A stretch of DNA of 64,000 nucleotides, taken from JANQNX01 sp040217095 (GTDB taxonomy: Bacteria > Pseudomonadota > Gammaproteobacteria > Eutrophobiales > Eutrophobiaceae). Position numbers and translations under genes: made by a program. Below are positions 1 through 7,056 of the stretch, piece by piece. The notes beneath the pieces were generated by a model, which did not search any database, was not told the DNA's origin, and was given only the letters and a program-made list of their open reading frames with translations. The stretch spans positions 2,480,001-2,544,000 of the forward strand of contig OZ245888.1 in assembly GCA_965229565.1 (NCBI GenBank), read 5' to 3'. How positions within the stretch are numbered: the first letter of the stretch is position 1; each line of letters opens with the position of its first letter.

Positions 1-1
1 C

Positions 2-1336
2 TGGGCCTACTTTAACAAGATCATTGACTCGCACTCGGCGTTTTCACTGTTCTGCAACGAAGAACTTACGGTAAAGGAACTGCGTGCCATCCTGCAGGCC
101 CTGGAGGAAGAATTCCCAAATCGAAAACTGCACGAGGCCGATTTCAATGACCTGAGCCACCCTGCCCGTATCGTGCATGCCTGCCTGTTCGTTAACGTGG
201 GGCACATCCCGAAGATAGTAGCCGGTGAATCGGTCAGCCATGTATCCAGTTTGCGTGACAACGTCTTGAGTTACGGCGCGAAACATCAAAACCTGGCTGT
301 CAGTTTCGATTTACTGATTTCGACGACCTGGGAAGAGCTACTGACATTCCATTTTGATGGTGAAGACGCCCTGCTGGAGTGCATCTGCGAATACACCCGC
401 TGGTATCCTCTGGCTAACATGCATCGACCACCACAGATCCACGTGTTCAGCTATTCTTCCAGCTATGGTCCCGCCATTACGCGACGCATAGAGGAATTAT
501 TCCAGGACATCATCGGCAATTACTACCAGCGCGATGTGAATGATCAGCAACGCTACCTGGTCGGCATTGGTGACAGCTTTCACGAGATCTACCACGACAA
601 CGGCTACTTCAAGCATGGCCTGATAGGGAATAACAGGAACCTGTTGCGCAGCCTGGCACGACCGCATGAATACTTTTGTCCGCTGATATTCGACAAGTAC
701 ACCGAGGACAACAAGCTATTACAGGCGATTTACAAGCTGAACAGGGAAAACCGCATACAGTTATTCTACAAGGCGCAAAATAACATCGCCCGGATCTACA
801 TCATCGATGAAAATGGCTCACTGTTTACACAGCAGATCCCTTATTACGATGGCAAGGCATTGATAAAGCATTTTGATCTCTTCTTTCAGTCCTGTATTAA
901 TCGACGCTTGTTTCTTTCACTCGACAGTACCTATGACGTGGAGAACATTGCCATCGAGTTTTACGCAATTCATGAATCAAAAAACAGGCCTTTCCGTATC
1001 ACGCGCGTAAACAATGATATTGAAGACAACTACGGTGGTTTTTTTGATGTGAAGGTAATCGGCGACCCTGATGACAGGCAACACTCGCTAAGCATCTTCT
1101 GCGAGGACATGGAATTCTCACTGATGGAGCACGGCAACCAACTTTTCAACGTGGTAGCACAATACATTGTCGAACGTCGCGCCAGTGGTGAAACATACCC
1201 GATCTATATCACCGACATCGATGTCTCGCACAGCATGATGGAACAGATACAGGCAAACACGCTACAAACACTACACTACCTTAATTATAAAAAGCGCATC
1301 GAGGATAAACTCAACAAGGCAATCTCTGCCATGTAG
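2..1336 (+). CDS. cyaA: Class I adenylate cyclase, C-terminal part (gene cut by window edge)
   Basis: Makes cyclic AMP from ATP; the second messenger acts through CRP-type regulators. The reading frame is open from base 2, so the gene begins before the window, and the ATG at 173 is internal: codons before it continue the same protein (WAYFNKIIDSHSAF...). The visible 444 residues match the C-terminal half of enterobacterial/pseudomonad CyaA, with family-typical stretches such as YFCPLIFDKYTEDN and the QLFYKAQNN region, followed by a helical end. The catalytic N-terminal domain is outside the window. It ends 56 bases before the next gene on the same strand. Family assignment rests on overall likeness to class I cyclases; confidence is high. 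Confidence 0.9.
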   Translation, partial: WAYFNKIIDSHSAFSLFCNEELTVKELRAILQALEEEFPNRKLHEADFNDLSHPARIVHACLFVNVGHIPKIVAGESVSHVSSLRDNVLSYGAKHQNLAVSFDLLISTTWEELLTFHFDGEDALLECICEYTRWYPLANMHRPPQIHVFSYSSSYGPAITRRIEELFQDIIGNYYQRDVNDQQRYLVGIGDSFHEIYHDNGYFKHGLIGNNRNLLRSLARPHEYFCPLIFDKYTEDNKLLQAIYKLNRENRIQLFYKAQNNIARIYIIDENGSLFTQQIPYYDGKALIKHFDLFFQSCINRRLFLSLDSTYDVENIAIEFYAIHESKNRPFRITRVNNDIEDNYGGFFDVKVIGDPDDRQHSLSIFCEDMEFSLMEHGNQLFNVVAQYIVERRASGETYPIYITDIDVSHSMMEQIQANTLQTLHYLNYKKRIEDKLNKAISAM

Positions 1337-1392
1337 CGGACACGACCACGGTCTCTGACGTATAATCCTTATTTTTTACCACAGGAAAATAC

Positions 1393-2277
1393 GTGTCAGA
1401 GACTGACAAACTTGTGCAACGCCTGCATTCCTTCCTGGACAGGCTGGAACCGCTACTCCCGCCACAGGCAAACCCTGCAGAGAAGTATGACGGCGGCGCG
1501 TTCCGCTGGCGCCGCACCGGCAACAGCGGAGTGATCCAGAAGATAGACTATCCTCCGCACATCCGCCTGAATGACCTGCAGTGCATAACACGCCAGAAGG
1601 AAGCCATTACCACCAACACCCGCCAGTTCCTTGCCAACATGCCGGCCAATAATGTCCTGCTCTGGGGGCCGAGGGGGACGGGCAAGTCGTCATTAATAAA
1701 GGCGTTATTAAACGAGTTCGCCGACCAGGGACTGAACATGATCGAGGTACAGAGGCAGGACCTGGACCAGTTACGTGATATCACCGAGCAACTTCGACAA
1801 CACGATGCACGTTTCATCCTGTTTTGTGATGACCTGTCGTTCGAGGCCAACGACCCCAGCTACAAGGCCATCAAGGTGGTGCTGGACGGTTCGCTGAGTG
1901 CTACACCGGACAATGTCCTGATATATGCCAGCTCGAACCGGCGCCATTTGCTACCGGAATCCATGCGCGATAATGTGGACAGTCATATGGTGGCCGACGA
2001 ACTGCATCTGAACGAGGCCATAGAGGAAAAGATATCGTTATCCGAACGTTTTGGTGTGTGGCTGGCCTTTCACCCGTTTAACCAGGAACAATACCTGGCG
2101 ATTGTCGATTACTGGATCAAGCAATTGCAAACACAAGTCGAAGACGCGCAACAATTACGCAAAGAAGCGCTGAAGTGGGCACTGGAACATGGCTCACGCA
2201 GTGGCCGTGCCGCCTATCAATTTGCACGCGACTGGAGCGGCAAGCAACAGCTTGGGAAACTCGATAATGAGCACTGA
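1393..2277 (+). CDS. DUF815-type P-loop ATPase
   Basis: A 294-residue AAA-like ATP-binding protein of the DUF815 family, whose cellular role is not established. The Walker A motif is GPRGTGKSS (about residues 92–100), and the Walker B-like FILFCDDLSF lies near residues 142–151. The stretch YASSNRRHLLPE is typical of this family (sensor-1 region). The start is GTG at 1393, with AGGA 7 bases upstream; no better in-frame start precedes it. Its 3' end overlaps hpt by 11 bases, so the two are probably co-transcribed and perhaps translationally coupled. No membrane segments are seen. The family call is firm; no function should be inferred from the neighbours. Confidence 0.85.
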   Translation: MSETDKLVQRLHSFLDRLEPLLPPQANPAEKYDGGAFRWRRTGNSGVIQKIDYPPHIRLNDLQCITRQKEAITTNTRQFLANMPANNVLLWGPRGTGKSSLIKALLNEFADQGLNMIEVQRQDLDQLRDITEQLRQHDARFILFCDDLSFEANDPSYKAIKVVLDGSLSATPDNVLIYASSNRRHLLPESMRDNVDSHMVADELHLNEAIEEKISLSERFGVWLAFHPFNQEQYLAIVDYWIKQLQTQVEDAQQLRKEALKWALEHGSRSGRAAYQFARDWSGKQQLGKLDNEH

Positions 2278-2830
2278 AGAATCGATATACACGGAAAGCA
2301 AGCAGGTACTGGATACTGCCGAGTGCCTGCATGACACGGCGGTTGTTGAGCAGGCCATTACCAGGATGGCTGACGAGATCACGCAAAAGCTGCAACAGGA
2401 AAACCCGTTGATATTACCGGTCATGACCGGTGGCGTTGTGTTGGCCGGCAAGCTGATCCCGCAACTCAGGTTTCCACTACAGGTCGATTACATCCATGCC
2501 ACCCGTTATCGCAGTACTACCTCCGGGCACGACATCAGTTGGCTGAAAAAGCCGGAAAAATCACTCAAGGGCAAGGCAGTGTTATTAATCGACGACATTC
2601 TCGATGAAGGCATCACGCTGGCGGCTATCGTCGAGCATTGCCGCAACGAGGGTGCCAGCGCGGTATACACCGCGGTACTGGTCGAAAAACTGCTGGATAA
2701 ACCCAAGCCATTGGAAAAGGCCGACTTTACCGGCCTGTCAGTACCAAATCGGTACGTCTTTGGTTACGGCATGGACTACAAGGAATACCATCGTAATGTC
2801 TCTGGCATCTACGCGGTAAAGGAATCATGA
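2267..2830 (+). CDS. hpt: Hypoxanthine-guanine phosphoribosyltransferase
   Basis: Converts hypoxanthine (and guanine) plus PRPP to IMP (GMP) in purine salvage. The PRPP-binding signature VLLIDDILDEGITL is at about residues 105–118 and the upstream loop PVMTGGV is present; the C-terminal substrate region includes VFGYGMDYKEYHRN. The open frame extends upstream to 2189, but the first 26 codons lie inside the DUF815 gene and read as non-family sequence. The ATG at 2267 (MSTEESIY) gives 187 residues, normal for the family. It overlaps both neighbours (11 bases with the ATPase, 4 with the phosphorylase), indicating one operon. Position beside methylthioinosine phosphorylase makes sense, because that enzyme releases hypoxanthine. 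Confidence 0.92.
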   Translation: MSTEESIYTESKQVLDTAECLHDTAVVEQAITRMADEITQKLQQENPLILPVMTGGVVLAGKLIPQLRFPLQVDYIHATRYRSTTSGHDISWLKKPEKSLKGKAVLLIDDILDEGITLAAIVEHCRNEGASAVYTAVLVEKLLDKPKPLEKADFTGLSVPNRYVFGYGMDYKEYHRNVSGIYAVKES

Positions 2831-3567
2831 GCAGGATTGCAGTGATAGGTGGCACCGGCCTGGTTGCCATACCCGGCCTGGAAATACTGGATAACATCAA
2901 GGTAAAAACCCGCTGGGGCAAACCCTCGGCCGATATCACGCTGGGTAAACTGAATAACAACGAGGTGTTGTTTCTACCGCGGCACGGGAATCCACACGTG
3001 ATTCCACCGCACAAGGTCAACTACCGCGCCAATATCGAGGCCCTGCATGAACAGGGCGTGACGCAAATCATTGCCGTCAATGCCGTGGGCGGAATCACGA
3101 ACGAGATGACTCCCTGCCGTATCGTGGTACCGGACCAGTTGATTGATTATACCCATGGGCGTATCGACACGTTTCATGAAGAAGAACTGAGCGAGGTCGT
3201 GCATATTGATTTTACCGCACCCTATTCCGAAACAGTCAGGCAACTGCTTATCAAGACAGCGGAAAAGTGCAAACTGGATATCTATGCCGGTGGGACCTAT
3301 GGCGTAACACAAGGCCCCAGGCTGGAAACCGCTGCCGAGATTGCACACATGGAACGCGATGGCTGCGACATCGTCGGCATGACCAGCATGCCCGAGGCCA
3401 GCCTGGCAAGAGAGAAAGAGATTGAATATGGCTGCGTCTCGCTGGTTGTAAACTGGGCTGCTGGCAAGACCGATGAGATCATTACCATGGAGATCATCGA
3501 GCAAAACCTGAAACAGGGAATGGACAACATTTTGAAATTACTGGGCACGGTGTTAAGCCAACAATGA
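2827..3567 (+). CDS. mtnP: S-methyl-5'-thioinosine phosphorylase (MTAP/PNP family)
   Basis: Phosphorolysis of a 5'-methylthiopurine nucleoside to free base and 5-methylthioribose-1-phosphate. A phosphate-binding GGTGL (residues 8–12), PRHG (51–54) and a 246-residue length place it in the MTA phosphorylase family. At the base-binding position it reads VVNW (Asn209), where MTA-specific enzymes carry an Asp-rich DYD-type segment. Asn there is expected for 6-oxopurines, as in the Pseudomonas aeruginosa methylthioinosine enzyme. I therefore infer methylthioinosine rather than MTA as substrate; mtaD at 26.7 kb would supply it. The gene overlaps hpt and the following CPXCG gene by 4 bases each. Alternative: an MTA phosphorylase of relaxed specificity. 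Confidence 0.85.
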   Translation: MSRIAVIGGTGLVAIPGLEILDNIKVKTRWGKPSADITLGKLNNNEVLFLPRHGNPHVIPPHKVNYRANIEALHEQGVTQIIAVNAVGGITNEMTPCRIVVPDQLIDYTHGRIDTFHEEELSEVVHIDFTAPYSETVRQLLIKTAEKCKLDIYAGGTYGVTQGPRLETAAEIAHMERDGCDIVGMTSMPEASLAREKEIEYGCVSLVVNWAAGKTDEIITMEIIEQNLKQGMDNILKLLGTVLSQQ

Positions 3568-3758
3568 GTCTACTTGATACCAGTATCATCAGTTGCCCCT
3601 ACTGCGGTGAAGCCATTGAACTGGTGATCGACACCAGCGTTGGAGAACAGGAATACATAGAAGATTGTGAAGTATGCTGTCGACCAATTACCCTGCTGAT
3701 TCAAGCAGATCAATCAGGTGAGATTTCGATTGTGCCGAAGCATGAGAATGATGTTTAG
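3564..3758 (+). CDS. CPXCG-motif cysteine-rich small protein
   Basis: A 64-residue protein with CPYCG at residues 11–15 and a second pair in CEVCC (35–39), forming a likely zinc-binding ribbon. It belongs to the CPXCG cysteine-rich family, whose function is unknown. It overlaps the phosphorylase stop by 4 bases (ATGA), so it is the last gene of this operon. Just past its stop is a short inverted repeat (GTTTAG and CTAAAC around 3753–3767) without a clear T-tract. The gene marks the edge of the conserved chromosomal block; integron cassette material begins right after it. Confidence 0.85.
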   Translation: MSLLDTSIISCPYCGEAIELVIDTSVGEQEYIEDCEVCCRPITLLIQADQSGEISIVPKHENDV

Positions 3759-3778
3759 TTTCTAAACATATCCAGATG

Positions 3779-4390
3779 TTATTTTATAATGAGTTTCTCA
3801 ATTACTTCGAAATAATCCTCAGTCGACAGCCAGATAAAGAAAATCCCATTCATAATTATTGTTGCATAAAAGACAAACCTGAATACAGGTTTCCTTGTTT
3901 TATGCCTCAGTCTGGCTTGCGCTACCAGCGCTCCTGGCCATCCCCCTAAGAAAGACATCATGTGAAGTGTTGATTCAGGTATTCTCCAACTCCCTGATTG
4001 CGCCGACGCCTTGTCAATTGAATAAGTAATATATGTGATAAAACTGGCAAAGATATAGATCATGGCAATAATTACAGGAACAGCTGTAACCATACTCAAA
4101 ACCCCAATTAGCAAAAGAAAAATGACAGCAACTATACTGGATATATTAGTATTTTTATCTACTTGGGTTTGTTTCGTTTTAAAAAAACCAAGATGAACAT
4201 CACTGGCACAAAGTCTCTGCTGAGAATCAACAGATTTTGTGTAAGTTACGACGTCACCGACGGCAGGGCGCCTGCGTTTTTTACTAAATGACTTGATATG
4301 AACAAAAACAGGCTCCCCATCTATCATTGGTGAAATGAAACCGTATCCCTTAGCGTCATTCCATTGCTTGATTTTCCCTTTTAAGCGCAA
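3779..4390 (-). CDS. Cold-shock domain–DUF1294 membrane protein at the distal end of the cassette array
   Basis: The N-terminal third (about residues 1–67) is a cold-shock/OB fold that starts MRLKGKIKQWNDAKGYGF, with RNP1-like KGYGFI and VFVHIKSF. The rest is a DUF1294 region with hydrophobic segments near residues 83–105, 110–125 and 180–195 and the family-typical HMMSFLGGWPGAL. The function of this fusion family is unknown; RNA or DNA binding at the membrane is only a guess. The reading frame begins with TTG at 4390, preceded by AGGTG, 15 bases from the end of an attC site. It therefore looks like the last cassette gene of the array, but I see no attC of its own on its 3' side. Confidence 0.75.
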   Translation of the reverse strand: MRLKGKIKQWNDAKGYGFISPMIDGEPVFVHIKSFSKKRRRPAVGDVVTYTKSVDSQQRLCASDVHLGFFKTKQTQVDKNTNISSIVAVIFLLLIGVLSMVTAVPVIIAMIYIFASFITYITYSIDKASAQSGSWRIPESTLHMMSFLGGWPGALVAQARLRHKTRKPVFRFVFYATIIMNGIFFIWLSTEDYFEVIEKLIIK

Positions 4391-4400
4391 ACTTTCACCT

Positions 4401-4462
4401 ATAACGTTTTAACTCAGCGGCGCGCGGGCTTTTTCGCGCGTCGCATTGGATTGACTTGTTAT
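4401..4462 (-). repeat. attC site 1
   Basis: 62 bases from ATAACG to TGTTAT. The central stem pairs GCGGCGCGCG with CGCGCGTCGC. It closes the cassette whose gene ends at 4467 and abuts the start of the cold-shock/DUF1294 gene. Confidence 0.8.
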
Positions 4463-4466
4463 GTAA

Positions 4467-4796
4467 CTAAACTTTTCTTGTCGGCACTTTTTCAACTAAA
4501 CCCCACATATCTTCATTTTCACCAGTAGAAAGACATATGTCTTCATGAATGCTGCAAATATATCTAACTCTGTCTTCAGTTAAATTATTGTGGCTAGCTA
4601 TTGTCCTTGTAGATCGAAACATTTTAGTTTCTTTGTGTCCTGAATGTTCTTTCATCCATTTAAGGATTCTTTTTTTATCGCGGCAATCATTACATTTTTC
4701 ATGTGCAAGTTGCAGGACCCAAATAATAATACCTGCTGCTGCACCACCGAATGCACCAATTGTAATTCCTTCAATTATTGAATTAGGTTCTGACAT
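4467..4796 (-). CDS. Cassette gene: small protein with one membrane segment
   Basis: 109 residues, function not recognised. A glycine/alanine-rich hydrophobic segment (about residues 9–28, ending IIIWVLQL) suggests one N-terminal membrane anchor. It is followed by a charged soluble part with a CNDCRDKKR stretch and a C-terminal section (TRTIASHNNLTEDRVRYIC) that could be a small winged-helix-like fold, which I infer only from its pattern. The stop TAG lies 4 bases from attC 1 and the start lies 9 bases from attC 2, so the gene fills the cassette completely. Lower GC than the housekeeping neighbours fits acquired cassette DNA. Confidence 0.7.
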   Translation of the reverse strand: MSEPNSIIEGITIGAFGGAAAGIIIWVLQLAHEKCNDCRDKKRILKWMKEHSGHKETKMFRSTRTIASHNNLTEDRVRYICSIHEDICLSTGENEDMWGLVEKVPTRKV

Positions 4797-4804
4797 TATT
4801 AGTT

Positions 4805-4876
4805 ACATAACGTTTTAGCTGTGCGGCGCAAACGAAGCGTAGCGTAGTTTGCGTCCGAACGAGCGCCTTGTTATGT
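4805..4876 (-). repeat. attC site 2
   Basis: 72 bases from ACATAAC to GTTATGT, the longest of the set. The stem pairs GCGGCGCAAAC with GTTTGCGTCCG around a longer loop. The stop codon of the next cassette gene (4871–4873) lies inside it. Confidence 0.82.
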
Positions 4877-5146
4877 GTTGATTTCATATTCGTTTAAATC
4901 AAAAGATTCTACGAGGGAAAACATATCATTTTCTGGTCCTGATTCTCGGAATGCATTTAGTTCAGAATGAGATTTCCATTTTTCGAAAATATTTACTCTA
5001 TTCATATCTATTGGGTCTGGTGATACCGAGAAATCTACACAGGCATCATTTTTTCTAGCCAGTAAAATTGCCTCACGTGATTTTTTAATGAATTCATCTC
5101 GCGAACCTGACTTTATGATCAGCTTGCCTGCAACAATTATTGACAT
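4871..5146 (-). CDS. Cassette gene: ABM-domain (antibiotic biosynthesis monooxygenase-like) protein
   Basis: A 91-residue single-domain protein of the ferredoxin-like ABM fold. It opens IIVAGKLIIKSG, followed by an amphipathic helix (RDEFIKKSREAILLAR), then DFSVSPDPIDMNRVNIFEKW with the FEKWKSHSELNAF pattern typical of the family. Related proteins act on quinone-like substrates or stay uncharacterised; substrate and reaction here are unknown. No membrane segment. The TAA stop lies within attC 2. ABM proteins are a recurrent cargo of environmental integron cassettes. The fold assignment is good; the function is open. Confidence 0.75.
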   Translation of the reverse strand: MSIIVAGKLIIKSGSRDEFIKKSREAILLARKNDACVDFSVSPDPIDMNRVNIFEKWKSHSELNAFRESGPENDMFSLVESFDLNEYEINT

Positions 5147-5164
5147 GTAACTACTCTCTAAGAC

Positions 5165-5227
5165 ACATAACGTTTGAGCTAAGGGGCGCCGCCGTGCGGC
5201 GTCCCGGACTTGGGCGATTGGTTAGGT
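5165..5227 (-). repeat. attC site 3
   Basis: 63 bases from ACATAAC to GTTAGGT. The stem pairs GGGGCGCCGC with GCGGCGTCCC. The preceding cassette gene is translated through most of this site before reaching its stop at 5179–5181. Confidence 0.85.
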
Positions 5228-5586
5228 TGCTTTTTAATATTTTTATACATTGTATAAAATCCAAAAATTCCAACCCCAAAAAATATAATCATAAATATCA
5301 TAGATAAACTACTTAATATGTTACTTACAATCTCTAGCTCTATATAAAATGGTGCCATCAGTAAGCAGAAAATAATTAATGCCAAAGGGAAAGGAAGCCA
5401 ACGGGGAGGAATTGGTTTGCTAATTGGCATTGAAGCCAGGAGGTAAAATATTCCAAAAGCTCCTACCAAATATACCATTATCATTAAACCTACCAAATAT
5501 TCTCTTGGATATGGCACAACCATTTCTAAGCTAACAGATATAGCAAATGCTAACAGAGCAATTCCTATTTTTGTTTTCTGTTCCAT
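5179..5586 (-). CDS. Cassette gene: four-helix membrane protein with attC-encoded tail
   Basis: 135 residues, not recognised. Four hydrophobic segments can be seen: about residues 7–24, 31–50, 62–84 and 88–113. These fit a small integral inner-membrane protein with little soluble part. The last 15 or so residues (NQSPKSGTPHGGAP) are encoded by the attC 3 sequence itself, so the tail derives from the recombination site rather than from the ancestral gene. The start ATG at 5586 lies 12 bases inside the cassette boundary at attC 4. No enzyme motif is visible. Confidence 0.7.
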   Translation of the reverse strand: MEQKTKIGIALLAFAISVSLEMVVPYPREYLVGLMIMVYLVGAFGIFYLLASMPISKPIPPRWLPFPLALIIFCLLMAPFYIELEIVSNILSSLSMIFMIIFFGVGIFGFYTMYKNIKKQPNQSPKSGTPHGGAP

Positions 5587-5598
5587 GTGCTAAAAGCA

Positions 5599-5659
5599 AC
5601 CTAACGTTTGAACTCAGCGGCGCAGCTTTGCTGCGTCGCTGTGGAGTGATTTGTTAGGT
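5599..5659 (-). repeat. attC site 4
   Basis: 61 bases from ACCTAAC to GTTAGGT with fully complementary end boxes. The stem pairs GCGGCGCAGC with GCTGCGTCGC around TTT. This is the cleanest attC of the array. Confidence 0.88.
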
Positions 5660-5947
5660 TTCATTTTCTTTAACTCTCCTGCTTCTATCCCACCATGCCC
5701 AGAACTCGGAGATGGCGCACCACTGACATATTCCAGCTATACCTGCGACAGCGACACCTAGAACACTACCATGTGGGACGCCCCAGGAAATAAAGGACAA
5801 CGGCATACCTGTTGTTGTGAGCCAAAGATGCGCTGATATTCCGTATTCACCATGGCCAGAAAACAACGAACCATATACAGCAATAAGAAAAAACGCAGTT
5901 GCCCAAACCCCATAGATAATACCGATTATTTTTGTGCGTTTAAGCAT
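5654..5947 (-). CDS. Cassette gene: small membrane protein
   Basis: 97 residues, not recognised. There are two to three hydrophobic stretches (about residues 7–28, 38–55 and 60–80) and a basic C-terminus (WWDRSRRVKENET), suggesting an inner-membrane protein with a cytoplasmic tail. The TAA stop at 5654–5656 is inside attC 4, and the ATG lies 7 bases from attC 5. There are no catalytic motifs. Its genuineness rests on its exact fit between two attC sites in the same orientation as its neighbours. Confidence 0.68.
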   Translation of the reverse strand: MLKRTKIIGIIYGVWATAFFLIAVYGSLFSGHGEYGISAHLWLTTTGMPLSFISWGVPHGSVLGVAVAGIAGICQWCAISEFWAWWDRSRRVKENET

Positions 5948-5953
5948 TGTGAA

Positions 5954-6016
5954 ACCTAACGATTGAGCTAAGGGGCGGCGCTTTGCGCCGTCCCGTGCCT
6001 GAGCGATTGGTTAGAT
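5954..6016 (-). repeat. attC site 5
   Basis: 63 bases from ACCTAAC to GTTAGAT. The stem pairs GGGGCGGCGC with GCGCCGTCCC around TTT. Nearly the same outer boxes as attC 3. The adjacent cassette gene reads through it to a stop at 5968–5970. Confidence 0.85.
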
Positions 6017-6342
6017 TGCTTTTCATTCCATACATAGTAATACCAAAAAAATGGAATGGTCACGAAATGACCAAAGAATATAATCCAGGCCCATAAATAT
6101 CGTTTGCTTTTAGGTACTGCATTACTTAATGCAGAATATCCAATGTAAAAAACAACTAGGGCTAAATACAACACAGACAAATCAAATGCTAAATCATGCA
6201 GTCCATGTAAGTATTCTGGTAAATATCCCTCTTCAGTAAGTAAATTAGGAAAATAATTTCTTAACAAGTCATACATCATGAAGTTCACAATTAATGCGAG
6301 ATATGAAATCAATGTTGCTGCTGTGATAGTTATCCGTTTCAT
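5968..6342 (-). CDS. Cassette gene: three-helix membrane protein with attC-encoded tail
   Basis: 124 residues, not recognised. Hydrophobic segments lie at about residues 7–24, 52–72 and 84–104. The final residues (SNQSLRHGTAQSAAP) are translated from attC 5, with the same layout as the tail of the gene at 5179–5586 (NQS...G...AP) because the two sites are alike. The ATG at 6342 lies 10 bases inside the outer cassette boundary (ATCTAAC at 6353–6359). This is the first cassette counted from the putative attI side. Confidence 0.68.
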   Translation of the reverse strand: MKRITITAATLISYLALIVNFMMYDLLRNYFPNLLTEEGYLPEYLHGLHDLAFDLSVLYLALVVFYIGYSALSNAVPKSKRYLWAWIIFFGHFVTIPFFWYYYVWNEKQSNQSLRHGTAQSAAP

Positions 6343-6714
6343 CTCTTTTGCAATCTAACTAGTGTTTAAGAGACAAGTTGTCCCATAATATTTTATAGGG
6401 GATATAGATGGTTTTCCTTGATTGTTTTTAATCATCAATGACTTGGGTTATTCATCCTGATTAATGAGTTTATATACAGGGTGTCTCCTTTGCTATATTT
6501 CATATGTACTATATGGATGTCACCATATATTTACTGAAGTAAAAGTGTGCTTTTTATTTATTTTATTTCAATAGCTTATAATTTCAGGACGAATGTGTAT
6601 ATGTGACACTGCCACAGCCGTTCTCATTCAAATAGATGGGAATTGTCGCGCTGAAACCTACCGCAAACAGATGACTATGACAGGCAGGGATCAATAAAAC
6701 CCCGAACAAGGTAC
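6343..6714. other. AT-rich gap next to the cassette array, with attI-like boundary
   Basis: 372 bases without a credible gene. At 6353–6359 the cassette box ATCTAAC ends the array. On the minus strand the junction reads CTTAAACACTAGTTAGATT, which recalls the simple core of an attI site (an inverted AAAC...GTT pair) rather than another attC. An integrase gene would be expected to read rightwards from here, but no open frame or recombinase motif is present. The rest is AT-rich with only short, imperfect repeats. It may be a decayed remnant of the integron platform; this is inference. Confidence 0.4.
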
Positions 6715-6984
6715 CTAGATATTCGAAAACCAGAAAACCATCAGTAGTACAAAGCCGAGCAGTAAAATATATTGCGGCATTACTACCTTCTTTGTCAGGT
6801 AGAAAATCGCACTGATAAGAGCAAGCATCCCCAGCGGGGCAAAGACATTTACTCCGAATATGGCCCAGCTTTCACAATCGAAGCCAAGGGCTCTGCCAGA
6901 ACAAAACCCGGAGAATGGCCAGATAGCGAGTAGCAATAAAACTATTGCCAGTGTCAGTTCCATCCATGCCAGGGATCTTGCCAT
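6715..6984 (-). CDS. Small hypothetical membrane protein
   Basis: 89 residues, not recognised. Three hydrophobic segments can be seen: about residues 8–24, 42–63 and 70–87. The two cysteines between the first two (FCSGRALGFDC) could form a periplasmic disulfide. No attC site follows it, so it is probably not a cassette. It lies 72 bases downstream of dps on the same strand. Its short length and lack of family likeness keep confidence moderate. Confidence 0.55.
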   Translation of the reverse strand: MARSLAWMELTLAIVLLLLAIWPFSGFCSGRALGFDCESWAIFGVNVFAPLGMLALISAIFYLTKKVVMPQYILLLGFVLLMVFWFSNI

Positions 6985-7056
6985 CTCAATATTTTACATT
7001 GTTGTGGATTTGTAGCGGGATCCGGGAAGAAGCCGGTTTTCCCGAACAGCGATATT

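Larger units (their letters stand above)
4401..6359 (-). mobile_element. Integron gene-cassette array (five attC sites, no integrase)
   Basis: Five imperfect inverted repeats of 61–72 bases alternate with small genes all read leftwards. Each repeat begins with a RYYYAAC-like box (ATAAC, ACATAAC or ACCTAAC) followed by G(T/A)TTKARCT. Each has a central GC-rich stem GGCG...CGTC and ends in GTTATR or GTTAGRT. This is the architecture of integron attC sites, and each gene ends at or inside the attC on its 3' side, as in true cassettes. The high likeness among sites is typical of sedentary chromosomal arrays. No tyrosine-recombinase gene occurs in the window, so this is best described as a cluster of attC sites lacking an integrase (CALIN). 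Confidence 0.85.

Noticed and set aside
173..1336. Start of the adenylate cyclase at ATG 173
   Set aside because: The same frame is open back to base 2 with family-like sequence, so the gene is only truncated by the window edge.
2974..3504. 176-residue minus-strand frame
   Set aside because: Shadow of the phosphorylase gene; no motifs or ribosome site.
4401..6359. CRISPR array
   Set aside because: The repeats are spaced by genes, are palindromic with variable loops and follow attC rules; there are no short uniform spacers or cas genes.
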